A stretch of 64,000 nucleotides of DNA from an uncultured Eubacteriales bacterium (GCA_934464585.1 CAKSJY010000006.1:7389-71388); one strand, 5' to 3'. Positions 54,983 through 63,884 are shown, counted from the first letter of the stretch. Notes: a model not told the origin generated them from the sequence alone. Program-made: numbers and translations.

Positions 54983-57235
54983 TTAAATAATGAATAATCT
55001 ACCTGTTAAATCGATAAAATGAGATAACTCTAGCAAAAAAGCTCCATCCTTAGATTCATAAAAGTAATATTCAAAAACCATTTTACTTGTCATATTTTCT
55101 ATATTAAAATATTTTAAACCGTACCTGTTATCCCATGGATTTATAACCTTAAAAAAATAATGTGAACCTATTTTCTCACAACCAATAATTACATATGTAT
55201 GATGTACAAACATACACTGATTTTCTATATTTGTCGAAAATACTACATTTCTGTTCCTTTCTAACCCTTCTATTACTTTCTTCCATACATCAAGTTGGTA
55301 TAAGGTATAATCTTCTGTTTGCGTAAGTTTCGATAAATAACGGATCGGTTCTTCCGAAATGTCAATTATGCGATCGCTGCCATTTACCGATCTAATTTTA
55401 AATTTTTTTACGTCACCTAAAATATCAACTATACTCTTCTTTTCTACTTCCTTATCTGAAATTCTTAGTATAAATTTATTAGGGAATCCCCCTATTATTG
55501 AATCATATCCATTAATCACTTTCTCTCCCAGACGTCCAGAGGCCGCATAAGCCTTTTCTATCATTTGCACCCACAAAGCACTTTCTGTTGATATTCCCTT
55601 TGGCACAGTTTTTTCAATAATAATCTTCCTATTTGCCCCATAAAATGACACAGTAACAAATCCATCATGATTATCCTGTACTACTTTTTTAATAAACTCT
55701 CTTCCTTCCTTAGTACTTACCATAGAAATAAGTGATGCAAGCAAATAGCAATCTCCTATATTAGTCTGCCTTATGTCACTAATTTTAGGTTCTCCATAAG
55801 GAAAAAGTCGTTCATATTTAACAGAATCATCAAATTCTATATTTCTTATAACCTCTGAATCCTTATACTTTTCATCATTTAAGGATATATCTTTATATTC
55901 TTTATTAATATCTGAATCCATTATGTATGTAGTTGTATTTGAAATTTCATGTGTGATATACTTCTCATCCTCCATCTGATTCTTACGCATTAAAATTTTA
56001 TATCTTTCTTTTTCAATAAAAGGTAGTAAAATATTATGCTGTAAACTTTTTGCTGCCATTATCTTATCATAATCTTCATTTTGCATGCAATCATCTACAT
56101 AAATCCCAAGTTTATCATTCATATAGTAAATGCAATTCCATGGCAAATCTTCCAATAAAGTTTCATAAACACTATTTAAAATTTTCTTTCTTGATTCTAT
56201 TGATAAGTAGTTATACTTATTACCTGTAACACCAATCTTACCTTTTCTAAATATCAAATCAAATAGATCTAAACAGATGTCAAGTAAAAGATCATCTCTA
56301 TTTTTTCCAAATAGATACTTATGCAACTTAAAATAATCACCAACTGTAATATCAACATTAAAATCCGCATTATTTCTATTTGCTAACTCCTCTATCCTCT
56401 TATTATATTCACCATACTTTTTATCAGATGGACCGTCCTCAGAGAAGTAATCAAAATATGACTCCTTACCTGACTCTTTATCTACCATATTCCTGAATTG
56501 TCTTTTATATAAATTGTGCCTAAATAATCCAAAAAAACTAGAAAAAGTTGATGTATAACCTGGAATGCCAGCTTTTTTAGAAACATCATATATGAAATCT
56601 TCATGGTTATTGTTAAATTCGCAGTATGGTTTACCTTTTTCTGCAAAATCATAAATAGCTTTTACCACATTTCCAAACATATCATATGATATTGATTTTG
56701 CTGCACATAGGTTAGATCTCATAAATTTTGCTCCACTAAACCGTGGATAATATTTTCTAAACCTCCTAAAGCAGCTGCCCTTATATATCTCACCGCTTTG
56801 AAATCTAATTGAATATGTTTTTCTTTTATAAGGGTTCTTATCATCTTTAGGATCACACTCTGTTGCATTAAGCTTTATATATGAGTAATCAGTAGTTTTT
56901 CCGTCACTGCTCACAGTATGTACTTCAAATATAGGATCTTTATCTATGCTCCTACAGTCATCTTCAGCGGTATCTGTTAACTTAAATTGCGGTTCTGAAT
57001 TCTTAATCGTATAATTAGGGAGTTTATAAGTTGGATCATTATCAACATTTTTATCACTATCTCCAGCAGTATCTTTTGCTCCAATATGTGATGTATTTAA
57101 ACTTTCATCTCCATTACTATAAACCTTATGGATATTAAGCTTTGGTATACTATCCAGCTTAGGACTGTTTTCATCCATCCAATATATAGCCTGCTTAACA
57201 TTTTCTTCTTTTGAGTGATATTTTTCTAAATGCAA
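54983..57235 (-). CDS. Calpain-family (C2) cysteine protease
   Basis: 750 aa. C-terminal part holds the calpain catalytic core: Cys496 in QTNIGDCYLLASL, His679 in VHHTYVIIGCEK, Asn699 in KVINPWDNRYG. ALWVQMIEKAYAAS is also a conserved calpain segment. The roughly 480-residue N-terminal region is polar with no recognised domain, and lacks EF-hands; it has a repeating acidic DDCRSIDKDPIF/ECDPKDDKNPY pattern. No signal peptide. Calpain-type proteases are calcium-dependent in eukaryotes; bacterial ones are scattered and mostly uncharacterised. Stands alone between terminators; RBS GGAGGGATTGTTTTGC. Confidence 0.88.
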   Translation of the reverse strand: MHLEKYHSKEENVKQAIYWMDENSPKLDSIPKLNIHKVYSNGDESLNTSHIGAKDTAGDSDKNVDNDPTYKLPNYTIKNSEPQFKLTDTAEDDCRSIDKDPIFEVHTVSSDGKTTDYSYIKLNATECDPKDDKNPYKRKTYSIRFQSGEIYKGSCFRRFRKYYPRFSGAKFMRSNLCAAKSISYDMFGNVVKAIYDFAEKGKPYCEFNNNHEDFIYDVSKKAGIPGYTSTFSSFFGLFRHNLYKRQFRNMVDKESGKESYFDYFSEDGPSDKKYGEYNKRIEELANRNNADFNVDITVGDYFKLHKYLFGKNRDDLLLDICLDLFDLIFRKGKIGVTGNKYNYLSIESRKKILNSVYETLLEDLPWNCIYYMNDKLGIYVDDCMQNEDYDKIMAAKSLQHNILLPFIEKERYKILMRKNQMEDEKYITHEISNTTTYIMDSDINKEYKDISLNDEKYKDSEVIRNIEFDDSVKYERLFPYGEPKISDIRQTNIGDCYLLASLISMVSTKEGREFIKKVVQDNHDGFVTVSFYGANRKIIIEKTVPKGISTESALWVQMIEKAYAASGRLGEKVINGYDSIIGGFPNKFILRISDKEVEKKSIVDILGDVKKFKIRSVNGSDRIIDISEEPIRYLSKLTQTEDYTLYQLDVWKKVIEGLERNRNVVFSTNIENQCMFVHHTYVIIGCEKIGSHYFFKVINPWDNRYGLKYFNIENMTSKMVFEYYFYESKDGAFLLELSHFIDLTGRLFII

Positions 57236-57361
57236 AACAATCCCTCCCTTAGAAGTGTATAAGATTATATCATAATTATAATCTTAATTCATAATCATTT
57301 CAATAGTTTTAAAAACACGTTTCATATAATTAGTCCTTTGAATAATACCAGCCTAAACACA

Positions 57362-57404
57362 AAATACCCTTTACAATATAATTATATATTGTAAAGGGTA
57401 TTAC
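57362..57404 (-). terminator. Terminator of flavodiiron operon
   Basis: AATACCCTTTACAATATA and its exact complement around ATTA; 18-bp stem, T-rich on the minus side. Confidence 0.85.
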
Positions 57405-57406
57405 TT

Positions 57407-58597
57407 TTATTTTATTTTATTAATAATTTCAATCGAGTACTTCTTAATTTCTTCTATATCGTTTTCATTTGGCATAAAATTAGCTTTTACACCTTCACCA
57501 ATAAAGTTAAATTTTAACTGAGTAAGGCGTGATTTAATCATATCCACTGCCTCGCCACTCCATCCAAAAGAACCAAATGCCCCTGCAGGTTTCATTTTAG
57601 TATTTATAGCATCAATCGATGATAAAACATCCCAAACCACCTTTGGTGCATCACGATTTATAGTACACGAACCAACCATAATAGCATCACATTCAGCTAT
57701 TTCCTTAGCTATCACATCAACTGGACTAACTACCATATCATAAAGTTTTACATTAACAGAACTTTTATCTCTTATCTCTTGCGCCGCAGCCTCAGCCATA
57801 AACTTCGTACACTTATACGCTGAAGCATAAATAATTACTATATTCTTTTCAGATTTGTCTTGTGGAGTACTCCACACTTTATAGTCATTTATTCTATCTT
57901 TAATATCTTTTGTAAGTACCGGTCCATGGCTAGGACAAACATACTCAATATCAAGATCCTTTATTTTTTCAATTCCTTTTAAAACATAGGGTTTAAATGG
58001 AGAAAATATACCATCATAATAATACCTAAATTCTCCTAAATATTCCTTTTTATACTTAATATTTTCGTAAAGCATAGTAGGTTCACAAAAATGGCACCCT
58101 AGGAAATCACAGGAAAACAAAACTTTGTCTTCTTCAAACCACGTCATCATAGAATCCGGCCAATGAAGTAAAGGTGCAACCTTAAATTCGACTGACTTAT
58201 CTCCAAATGATAACACATCATTGTCCTTTACTATTTTACAATTAAAATCCGAGTTCAAAATATTTTTTAAATACTTTGATGCCGCAGTAGTACAAACAAC
58301 TGTTATCTTAGGATTAATCTCAAGAAGCTTTTTTAAGCTTCCTGAATGATCTAACTCTGTATGATTCATTACAATATAATCTATATCTTCTACATCAACA
58401 AGAGTCCTAATATTGTTTAAATATTCATCAAAATAATCGCTGTGTACTGTTTCGATCAATATATTGCTTTTTCCTGTAATAAGATATGCATTATATGATG
58501 TACCATACTTTGCCTGCATCACTATATCAAATACCCTAAGAGACGGATTAATTACTCCAATAGAATAGACATTTTCAGATATTCTTTCAATACCCAC
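57407..58597 (-). CDS. Flavodiiron protein (oxygen/NO reductase)
   Basis: 396 aa. N-terminal beta-lactamase-like diiron domain with NHTELDHSG (HxExDH), SCDFLGCH and CPSHGPV; C-terminal flavodoxin domain with IIYASAYKCTKFMAE and GSCTINRD. Reduces O2 to water or NO to N2O with electrons from rubredoxin, encoded 13 bases upstream. GTG start, with AGGAAGTG in front. Defence against oxygen in an anaerobe. Confidence 0.94.
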   Translation of the reverse strand: MGIERISENVYSIGVINPSLRVFDIVMQAKYGTSYNAYLITGKSNILIETVHSDYFDEYLNNIRTLVDVEDIDYIVMNHTELDHSGSLKKLLEINPKITVVCTTAASKYLKNILNSDFNCKIVKDNDVLSFGDKSVEFKVAPLLHWPDSMMTWFEEDKVLFSCDFLGCHFCEPTMLYENIKYKKEYLGEFRYYYDGIFSPFKPYVLKGIEKIKDLDIEYVCPSHGPVLTKDIKDRINDYKVWSTPQDKSEKNIVIIYASAYKCTKFMAEAAAQEIRDKSSVNVKLYDMVVSPVDVIAKEIAECDAIMVGSCTINRDAPKVVWDVLSSIDAINTKMKPAGAFGSFGWSGEAVDMIKSRLTQLKFNFIGEGVKANFMPNENDIEEIKKYSIEIINKIK

Positions 58598-58610
58598 AAT
58601 AAATCACTTC

Positions 58611-58769
58611 CTATTTCTTGCTAAACATATCCTTGGAAACTCCACATATCGGGCAAACCCAATCTTCCGGAATATCCTCGAAAGCTGTACCTGGTTCAAT
58701 TCCTCCATCCGGATCTCCTACCTCAGGATCATAAACCCAATCACAAACATCACAAATATATTTTTCCAT
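58611..58769 (-). CDS. Rubredoxin
   Basis: 52-aa iron protein, electron donor to the flavodiiron protein. Translation read by eye: MEKYICDVCDWVYDPEVGDP... VCPICGVSKDMF..., with the two CxxC motifs that bind Fe (CDVC and CPIC) and the usual spacing. RBS GAGATTAATGTT before ATG. Too short for most ORF lists. Forms an operon with the flavodiiron gene. Confidence 0.93.
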   Translation of the reverse strand: MEKYICDVCDWVYDPEVGDPDGGIEPGTAFEDIPEDWVCPICGVSKDMFSKK

Positions 58770-58879
58770 AACATTAATCTCCCTTTCAAGTTAATAATAT
58801 TATCATACACATTTATTGTCTTATTATCAAAATACTAAATTAGCTTTTCCTAAAATCAGAAAATACTTACCTTATAATT

Positions 58880-59899
58880 TTACATATTCGCATAAGCTCT
58901 TAATTGATCAAGCATATTTTGTTCTTGCTCCGGTACTGAGTCAATAAGAGGTAACAATTGCTCATCAAAAATCTTTAATACCTGTTCGGAATACATCTTT
59001 TTCTTACTATCATCATCCAAACCGGTATTTATTTTGTCATATGTCATTTTTAAGCATTCACTCAATACCCAATTATATTCATTTGTATATTGATTTTTTG
59101 TATAATCATCAATAAATGCTTGAACACGATTTACTGAAGATACTAGCTTTTTCTCAATTTTATAAGAATTTTCAGCAGAGGTTTCTCTATAAACATAGTG
59201 ATAATATGGCTTATCATATCCAACTATTGTGTTAGCATGTGGAGCTACCATTTTTATAAATAAGTCATCTTCTCCATATTTAACATTTTCATCAAACCAT
59301 ATATTATTGTCTACAATAATTGAACGACTGAATATTTTGTCCCATACAGTACAATTATCAGCGAATTCATTTTCGATACATTCCCATTTATCATAAACCT
59401 TATTCGATACATTGGTACCATTTTTTTGACTTGGTTCAAACTTAAAGCCAAAGGCCAATATATCTGCATTACTCTCTTTAATTCTATTAAGACAATTTTC
59501 ATATGCATCAAGGTCTATATAATCGTCTGAATCAATAAATGTAATATAGTCTCCTGTTGATGCCTTTATTCCTTCATTTCTAGCAGAGGATACTCCTCCG
59601 TTAGGCTTGTCTACAACAACCACACGGCTATCCTTTTCTTTATATTTGTTTAGTATATCCAAAGAGCCATCGTTAGAACCATCATTAACACAAACTATCT
59701 CTATATTTTTATAGGTTTGATTTATTAGTGAATCAATAGCTGCTGAAAGATAGTCTTGAGAGTTATAAATGGGAACTATTATCGATAATTTATACGATGC
59801 TTTTTCTTGTTTTTTACACGCAAAAAGCATAGTTGAACTTAGTATCATTATCATCACAAGTGCAACAATTTTAAATATTTTTAGTTTTTTCTTTTCCAT
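58880..59899 (-). CDS. Family-2 glycosyltransferase with lipoprotein signal
   Basis: 339 aa. N-terminus has a lipoprotein-type signal (hydrophobic about 9-25, lipobox LFAC, Cys28) and then a typical GT-A glycosyltransferase: KLSIIVPIYNSQDYLSAAIDSL, VNDGSNDGS, VDKPNGGVSSARNEG, YITFIDSDDYID (DxD). GT2 enzymes normally face the cytoplasm where nucleotide sugars are. If the signal works, the enzyme would face outward, which is odd. The signal might instead act as a membrane anchor with a re-entrant Cys. RBS AAAGGAGCAAGGTTATCT. Confidence 0.85.
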   Translation of the reverse strand: MEKKKLKIFKIVALVMIMILSSTMLFACKKQEKASYKLSIIVPIYNSQDYLSAAIDSLINQTYKNIEIVCVNDGSNDGSLDILNKYKEKDSRVVVVDKPNGGVSSARNEGIKASTGDYITFIDSDDYIDLDAYENCLNRIKESNADILAFGFKFEPSQKNGTNVSNKVYDKWECIENEFADNCTVWDKIFSRSIIVDNNIWFDENVKYGEDDLFIKMVAPHANTIVGYDKPYYHYVYRETSAENSYKIEKKLVSSVNRVQAFIDDYTKNQYTNEYNWVLSECLKMTYDKINTGLDDDSKKKMYSEQVLKIFDEQLLPLIDSVPEQEQNMLDQLRAYANM

Positions 59900-59939
59900 A
59901 GATAACCTTGCTCCTTTTTGTATAAGAATAATAGTGCTT

Positions 59940-60185
59940 TAAGTCTACTATAAACAACAATTGATTGTCAAGTATTTCCAAACTTATACTTTTCCTCTTT
60001 TTTTGTTCTATAAATTGGTATATTCAAATGATAAATAGCCTTATTTTTACCTGCTGAAACATATTTTTACCTAGTAAAGTAAAAATATGCTTATAGCACT
60101 TATTTAATATAAAAACTCTTAAAAATCAGTTATTTTATTTTTAAATTGCACCTATTGCTTAAGTTTAATAAAATACTTAGGCGAC
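59940..60185. other. Intergenic, nothing evident
   Basis: A+T-rich; no ORF or hairpin of note before the terminator at 60188. Confidence 0.4.
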
Positions 60186-60187
60186 CA

Positions 60188-60234
60188 TAAAAATAGATCC
60201 TGTCTTCATACGAAAACAGGATCTATTTATTGAA
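60188..60234 (-). terminator. Terminator between regulators and GT2 gene
   Basis: AATAGATCCTGTTTTC...GACAGGATCTATTTTT; symmetrical, works either way. Confidence 0.85.
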
Positions 60235-60305
60235 AAGATTTGTATAAAACAGTTAGATTGAGTTTATAGATAAGTACTAAGCCGACATACAGCTTTAATA
60301 TCTTT

Positions 60306-60569
60306 CTAAGTGTTCGATGCCTTATCCAAACACCGTTTTAGCTTTTTATCGTTATCTATAAACAAGTATTCAACATTAATCTTATAAAGGCTACTTAATT
60401 TAAGCAATCTAAAAATATCCGGCAAGGTTTTATTACTTTCATAATATGCATAAGTAGAACGAGTTATCCCCAGATATTCGGCAATTTCCTGCTGAGTATA
60501 ATTTAAATGTTTCCTCATATATCGCAGTCTCTTTGCAAGTTCATCTTTTGAGGATATATACTTACTCAT
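60306..60569 (-). CDS. XRE-family regulator (small)
   Basis: 87 aa, almost all HTH: RLRYMRKHLNYTQQEIAEYLGITRSTYAYYESNKTLP. Same RSTYAYYES motif as the regulator at 37.7 kb. Overlaps the upstream Spo0A-like fragment gene by 8 bases, so co-translated. Confidence 0.85.
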   Translation of the reverse strand: MSKYISSKDELAKRLRYMRKHLNYTQQEIAEYLGITRSTYAYYESNKTLPDIFRLLKLSSLYKINVEYLFIDNDKKLKRCLDKASNT

Positions 60570-60798
60570 ATCGATATTTCAACTCTTTTGATAACGTTAA
60601 GATAAATTCCTCAACAGTTGGTTTTCCGTTTGGAAACAATTTATCTCTGTTGTTCTTTCCTTTTTTATCTTCATTTTGCCATACATTATCAATTACCTTT
60701 TGCATATCCTCTTTACATTTTACTGTACTTACTTGATATGTATCTGAAACTTGATTTATAATCTCTTCGAATATCTTTGATTGTTTTTGGTTTTTCAT
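60562..60798 (-). CDS. Stand-alone fragment resembling the C-terminal part of Spo0A
   Basis: 78 aa. KIFEEIINQVSDTYQVSTVKCKEDMQKVIDNVWQ then KLFPNGKPTVEEFILTLSKEL parallels the end of Spo0A's DNA-binding domain (KYxxTxSRVERAIRHAIExxW then KPTNSEFIAxxADKL). Only the second half of the effector domain; no receiver. Start ATG with weak RBS (AGTAGG 12 bases ahead). Overlaps the XRE gene. A modulator of sporulation is conceivable but unproven. Confidence 0.6.
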   Translation of the reverse strand: MKNQKQSKIFEEIINQVSDTYQVSTVKCKEDMQKVIDNVWQNEDKKGKNNRDKLFPNGKPTVEEFILTLSKELKYRYE

Positions 60799-60814
60799 TT
60801 ATATGTTAACCTAC

Positions 60815-60950
60815 TGTGAAGTATGGGGTTCGGGGTAAGTTGGGACCCCTCGGAATCGAAGGGCCCCTGCCCCTAGATCCCCCTCAAAACAAAATAACCG
60901 CACGAGGTGTGTAATTTCTTACAATCGCCCTACGTGCAGCTTTACTTCAC
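60815..60950. repeat. GC-rich palindromic element bounded by 8-bp inverted repeat
   Basis: GTGAAGTA at 60815-60822 and TACTTCAC at 60943-60950. Inside, G+C is far above the surroundings, with GGGGT...GGGACCCC self-pairing, and a long hairpin at about 60897-60940 (GCACG...CGTGC with TGTAA-TTTC-TTACA inside). No ORF. Could be a small non-autonomous mobile element (MITE) or structured RNA. Confidence 0.5.
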
Positions 60951-61023
60951 AAAAGTGTTATAAACCAGCTCAACCTTCTTCCCAACAACCAAACGTGTAA
61001 ATATATTCTGTGACTATAACCTG

Positions 61024-61052
61024 TTGAAATAAAATTGAAACTGTGGTATAAT
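61024..61052 (+). promoter_or_regulatory. Promoter of structured RNA copy 1
   Basis: TTGAAA, 17-base spacer, perfect TATAAT. The preceding base context and spacing equal those of RNA copy 2. Confidence 0.8.
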
Positions 61053-61057
61053 CGTAT

Positions 61058-61296
61058 CTACCGTTGGTGCCGGATTTCCGGTTGTGTAAGGTGCGTGTTT
61101 CACCCGATGCAGGGACTGCGTAGTGCTGGTACGACAGTCCTACCGCGGTATTTTATTTTTATGTAGAAGGGAACCTAACTAATTAATCGCTAAATTTGCT
61201 AAACTACTATGGTTCACAAATCTACCTCCTATCATAAAATAATAAAGACATTGCAAGCTAATATATTTACTCTGCAAAGCCTTATATGCTTTTTTA
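61058..61296 (+). ncRNA. Structured RNA, tandem copy 1 (raiA-like candidate)
   Basis: About 239 nt. Folds: CCGGA/TCCGG; GGTG/CACC; GGACTGCGTA/TACGACAGTCC; these sit inside a closing stem (TGGT with ACCG), followed by conserved GCGGTATTTTAT whose ATTTTAT can pair with ATAAAAT at 61234-61240; single-stranded ACTATGG is conserved. The end is weaker than copy 2: TTGCA/TGCAA, then TTTTTT 15 bases on. Assigned as raiA-like only from recollection of that class's size, Clostridia distribution and own-promoter; low certainty as to family, high as to being a structured RNA. Confidence 0.7.
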
Positions 61297-61573
61297 TAAA
61301 AATCAACATCTGCAACCAAAACCATTGAAAACAAAAGAAAAACATTATATAATAACATCGGATTGTTAGCAATAGATTGTACTTGCAGACTACTTTTTGC
61401 AGTACTGTACATTAAAATATGACAGAACTACCAATATTATTTTTTTATTTGATATTATTATAAAACGAACGTGTCTAAATGTCAACAATCTATTTTAAGT
61501 GCGTTCCACTATCTTACAAATATTTACATATTTTAACCTATAAACATACTCATATATTATAGAATTATACCTA

Positions 61574-61602
61574 TTGAAATAAATTTAGGCACATGATATA
61601 AT
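61574..61602 (+). promoter_or_regulatory. Promoter of structured RNA copy 2
   Basis: TTGAAA, 17-base spacer, TATAAT. Confidence 0.8.
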
Positions 61603-61607
61603 TATAT

Positions 61608-61829
61608 TCGTCGTCGGCGCCGATATATCGGCTGCGTATGGTGTTATCTTCATCACATGCATTGATTATATGTTATTAATACATAAATCTGCCGCGGTAT
61701 TTTATGAGGAGATGGATTTACGAAACTATTACTGTATTAAATGCTCTAGAAAATTGTCATACTATGGTCCTTTCTCATAAAATGATAATGGCCTTGCAGG
61801 TGAAATAATCACTATGCAAGGTTTTTTTA
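61608..61829 (+). ncRNA. Structured RNA, tandem copy 2 (raiA-like candidate)
   Basis: About 222 nt with the same plan as copy 1 but different bases in the stems: CCGAT/ATCGG, GGTG/CATC, GATTATATGT/ACATAAATC, closing CGGC/GCCG, then GCGGTATTTTATGAG pairing with CTCATAAAAT (10 bp). ACTATGG is kept. Ends with a perfect intrinsic terminator CCTTGCAGGTGA..TCACTATGCAAGG-TTTTTTT. Gene downstream is ade, 237 bases away, so this is a free RNA and not its leader. Confidence 0.75.
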
Positions 61830-62065
61830 TATCCAAATATAGCTCTAGTCACTCTCCCCTATTTCTATTACTATACAAAGGCTTTTAATGCCCATTTTAT
61901 GGACTTATTATTCAATATACTTAATAATTGGTTCTCTAAACTTTTTTTGTATCTATAAACTACTTGATATTTACAGGTATAAGATGTATAATATGGCTAA
62001 TTAAAAAATGAGAAAATGAGTTTACAAAAATCAACGATTAGCTTATAGAAACGGAGAATGCCATT
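61830..62065. other. Region upstream of ade
   Basis: No ORF. A TATAAT-like box near 61988 could serve ade; no purine-riboswitch motif was seen. Confidence 0.4.
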
Positions 62066-63751
62066 ATGAAAGAAAAACTTATCAAAACGGCGCTCGGAGA
62101 GCTTATTCCAGATCTCATACTCAAAAATGCGCGCGTCGTCAATGTATTTACAGGAGAAATTATCGAAGGTACAATCGCTATTACCGACGGTTTAATTGCA
62201 AGTGTAGGGCCATATCGCGAGGGCAAAAAGATGGTCGATTTAAACGGAGCATTTGTTGCACCAGGACTTATCGATGCCCATTGTCACATCGAATCCTCTA
62301 TGGTTGTCCCGGAGGTATATTGCACCGAGGTAGTACGTCACGGCGTAACAACGCTAATTACCGATCCCCACGAAATTACTAATGTCGCCGGAGGCGACGG
62401 AGTTCGTTTTATGCTGAATTCAGCAAAGTCCTGTCCAATAAATTACTATGTAATGCTTCCCTCGTGTGTACCCAGCACAAACTTTGAACACTCAGGTGCG
62501 GTATTCACTGCAAAGGAAATGAAACCATTTTTGAATGATCCACACATCCTAGGATTAGGCGAGATGATGAATTACCCGGGAGTTGTTAATTGTGACCCCG
62601 CGGTTATGGAAAAGCTAGATCTTTTTAATGACAGGGTTATTGATGGTCATATTCCAAGAATCAGCGGGCTAAATCTTCAAGCATATATTTGTGCCGGTAT
62701 TAAAACCGACCATGAAAGTTCTACATATAATGAAGCTCTCGAAAAACTTCGAGCAAATATGGCTGTTTTGGTACGTGAAGGCTCTGCTTCTAAAAATCTT
62801 AACGATATTCTAAGGGACATTATCAGAGACAAAATACCAACCCATCGAATGGCATTTTGCACCGATGATAAACATTTATATGATATACGCCGTGAAGGCA
62901 CAATACTCCATTGTATACGATTAGCAATAAAACTTGGTATGCCTCCAATACAAGCTATACAGATGGCAACCATCAATGCCGCAGAAATATATCGTTTACG
63001 AAATATCGGCGCTGTAGCACCAGGATATAAGGCCGATCTTATTATTCTAGATGATCTCGAAACTATGTCACTAAAAGGCGTATATAAGGATGGCATAATG
63101 GTTAATCAAACCGGTACATCAAGACGTACATATCATGCAAATGGCAAAATTGGTGATTCCGTACACTTGCCAAGACTTACAGAATCAAGTTTCAAATTAC
63201 CGGAAGGTGAAAATCTACCTGTAATTAACGTAATACCAGGACAACTTATCACCAAAAAGACAATATTACCTCGCAATGAGGTTAATAGGCTTATTAATTC
63301 CGGTAAAGTAAGAAAGATGGTTGTTGTGGAACGACATCATGCCACAAACAACATAGGTGTAGGACTTATTGCCGGATATGGAATTTCACACGGCGCAATA
63401 GGAACTACTGTAGCACACGACAGCCACAATATGATTATTGTGGGAGATAATGACCGGGACATGCTTGCAGCAGCAAGAGAACTTTCACGCGTTAAGGGCG
63501 GATATACTATTATCTCGAACGGAGACATAAAAGGTACTCTACCTCTTCCTATAGGAGGACTTATGAGTGATCTTGGAGCTGATGAATTTATCCCCGCACT
63601 CAACAAGATGCTAAAAAAGGCAAAAGATATAGGAGTATCAGAAGGAATTGATCCGTTTATTACTCTTAGTTTTATGGCTCTACCGGTTATACCTGAAATT
63701 CGTTTAACAGATATGGGAATGTTCGATGTAACAACATTTAGCTTTTTATAA
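62066..63751 (+). CDS. ade: Adenine deaminase
   Basis: 561-aa metal-dependent amidohydrolase converting adenine to hypoxanthine and ammonia. Seen: the metal motif GLIDAHCHIESSMVVP, HGVTTLITDPHEI, GLGEMMNYPGV, GHIPRISG and FCTDDKHLYDI, SHNMIIVG with C-terminal adenine deaminase domain (about 400-561). Good RBS (ACGGAGAATGCCATT). A terminator follows. Confidence 0.95.
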   Translation: MKEKLIKTALGELIPDLILKNARVVNVFTGEIIEGTIAITDGLIASVGPYREGKKMVDLNGAFVAPGLIDAHCHIESSMVVPEVYCTEVVRHGVTTLITDPHEITNVAGGDGVRFMLNSAKSCPINYYVMLPSCVPSTNFEHSGAVFTAKEMKPFLNDPHILGLGEMMNYPGVVNCDPAVMEKLDLFNDRVIDGHIPRISGLNLQAYICAGIKTDHESSTYNEALEKLRANMAVLVREGSASKNLNDILRDIIRDKIPTHRMAFCTDDKHLYDIRREGTILHCIRLAIKLGMPPIQAIQMATINAAEIYRLRNIGAVAPGYKADLIILDDLETMSLKGVYKDGIMVNQTGTSRRTYHANGKIGDSVHLPRLTESSFKLPEGENLPVINVIPGQLITKKTILPRNEVNRLINSGKVRKMVVVERHHATNNIGVGLIAGYGISHGAIGTTVAHDSHNMIIVGDNDRDMLAAARELSRVKGGYTIISNGDIKGTLPLPIGGLMSDLGADEFIPALNKMLKKAKDIGVSEGIDPFITLSFMALPVIPEIRLTDMGMFDVTTFSFL

Positions 63752-63805
63752 TGTTTTATATTATATTTTAAAAAATGTAAGACCGTATTACTATATCAAT
63801 ACCAA

Positions 63806-63840
63806 AATCAACCACTAAACTAAAGTGGTTGATTTTTTGT
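63806..63840 (+). terminator. ade terminator
   Basis: CAACCACTAAACTAAAGTGGTTGATTTTTTG: 8-bp stem and six T. Confidence 0.85.
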
Positions 63841-63884
63841 GTGTATAACAGTATACTCAATCATCACATATAGCATAGAAAAAC

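Noticed and set aside
61179..61412. Minus strand frame of 77 codons across structured RNA copy 1
   Set aside because: No RBS, overlaps the RNA on the opposite strand, not kept in copy 2.
61830..62065. Purine riboswitch before adenine deaminase
   Set aside because: No match to the conserved three-way junction core; the structured RNAs upstream have their own promoters and terminator.
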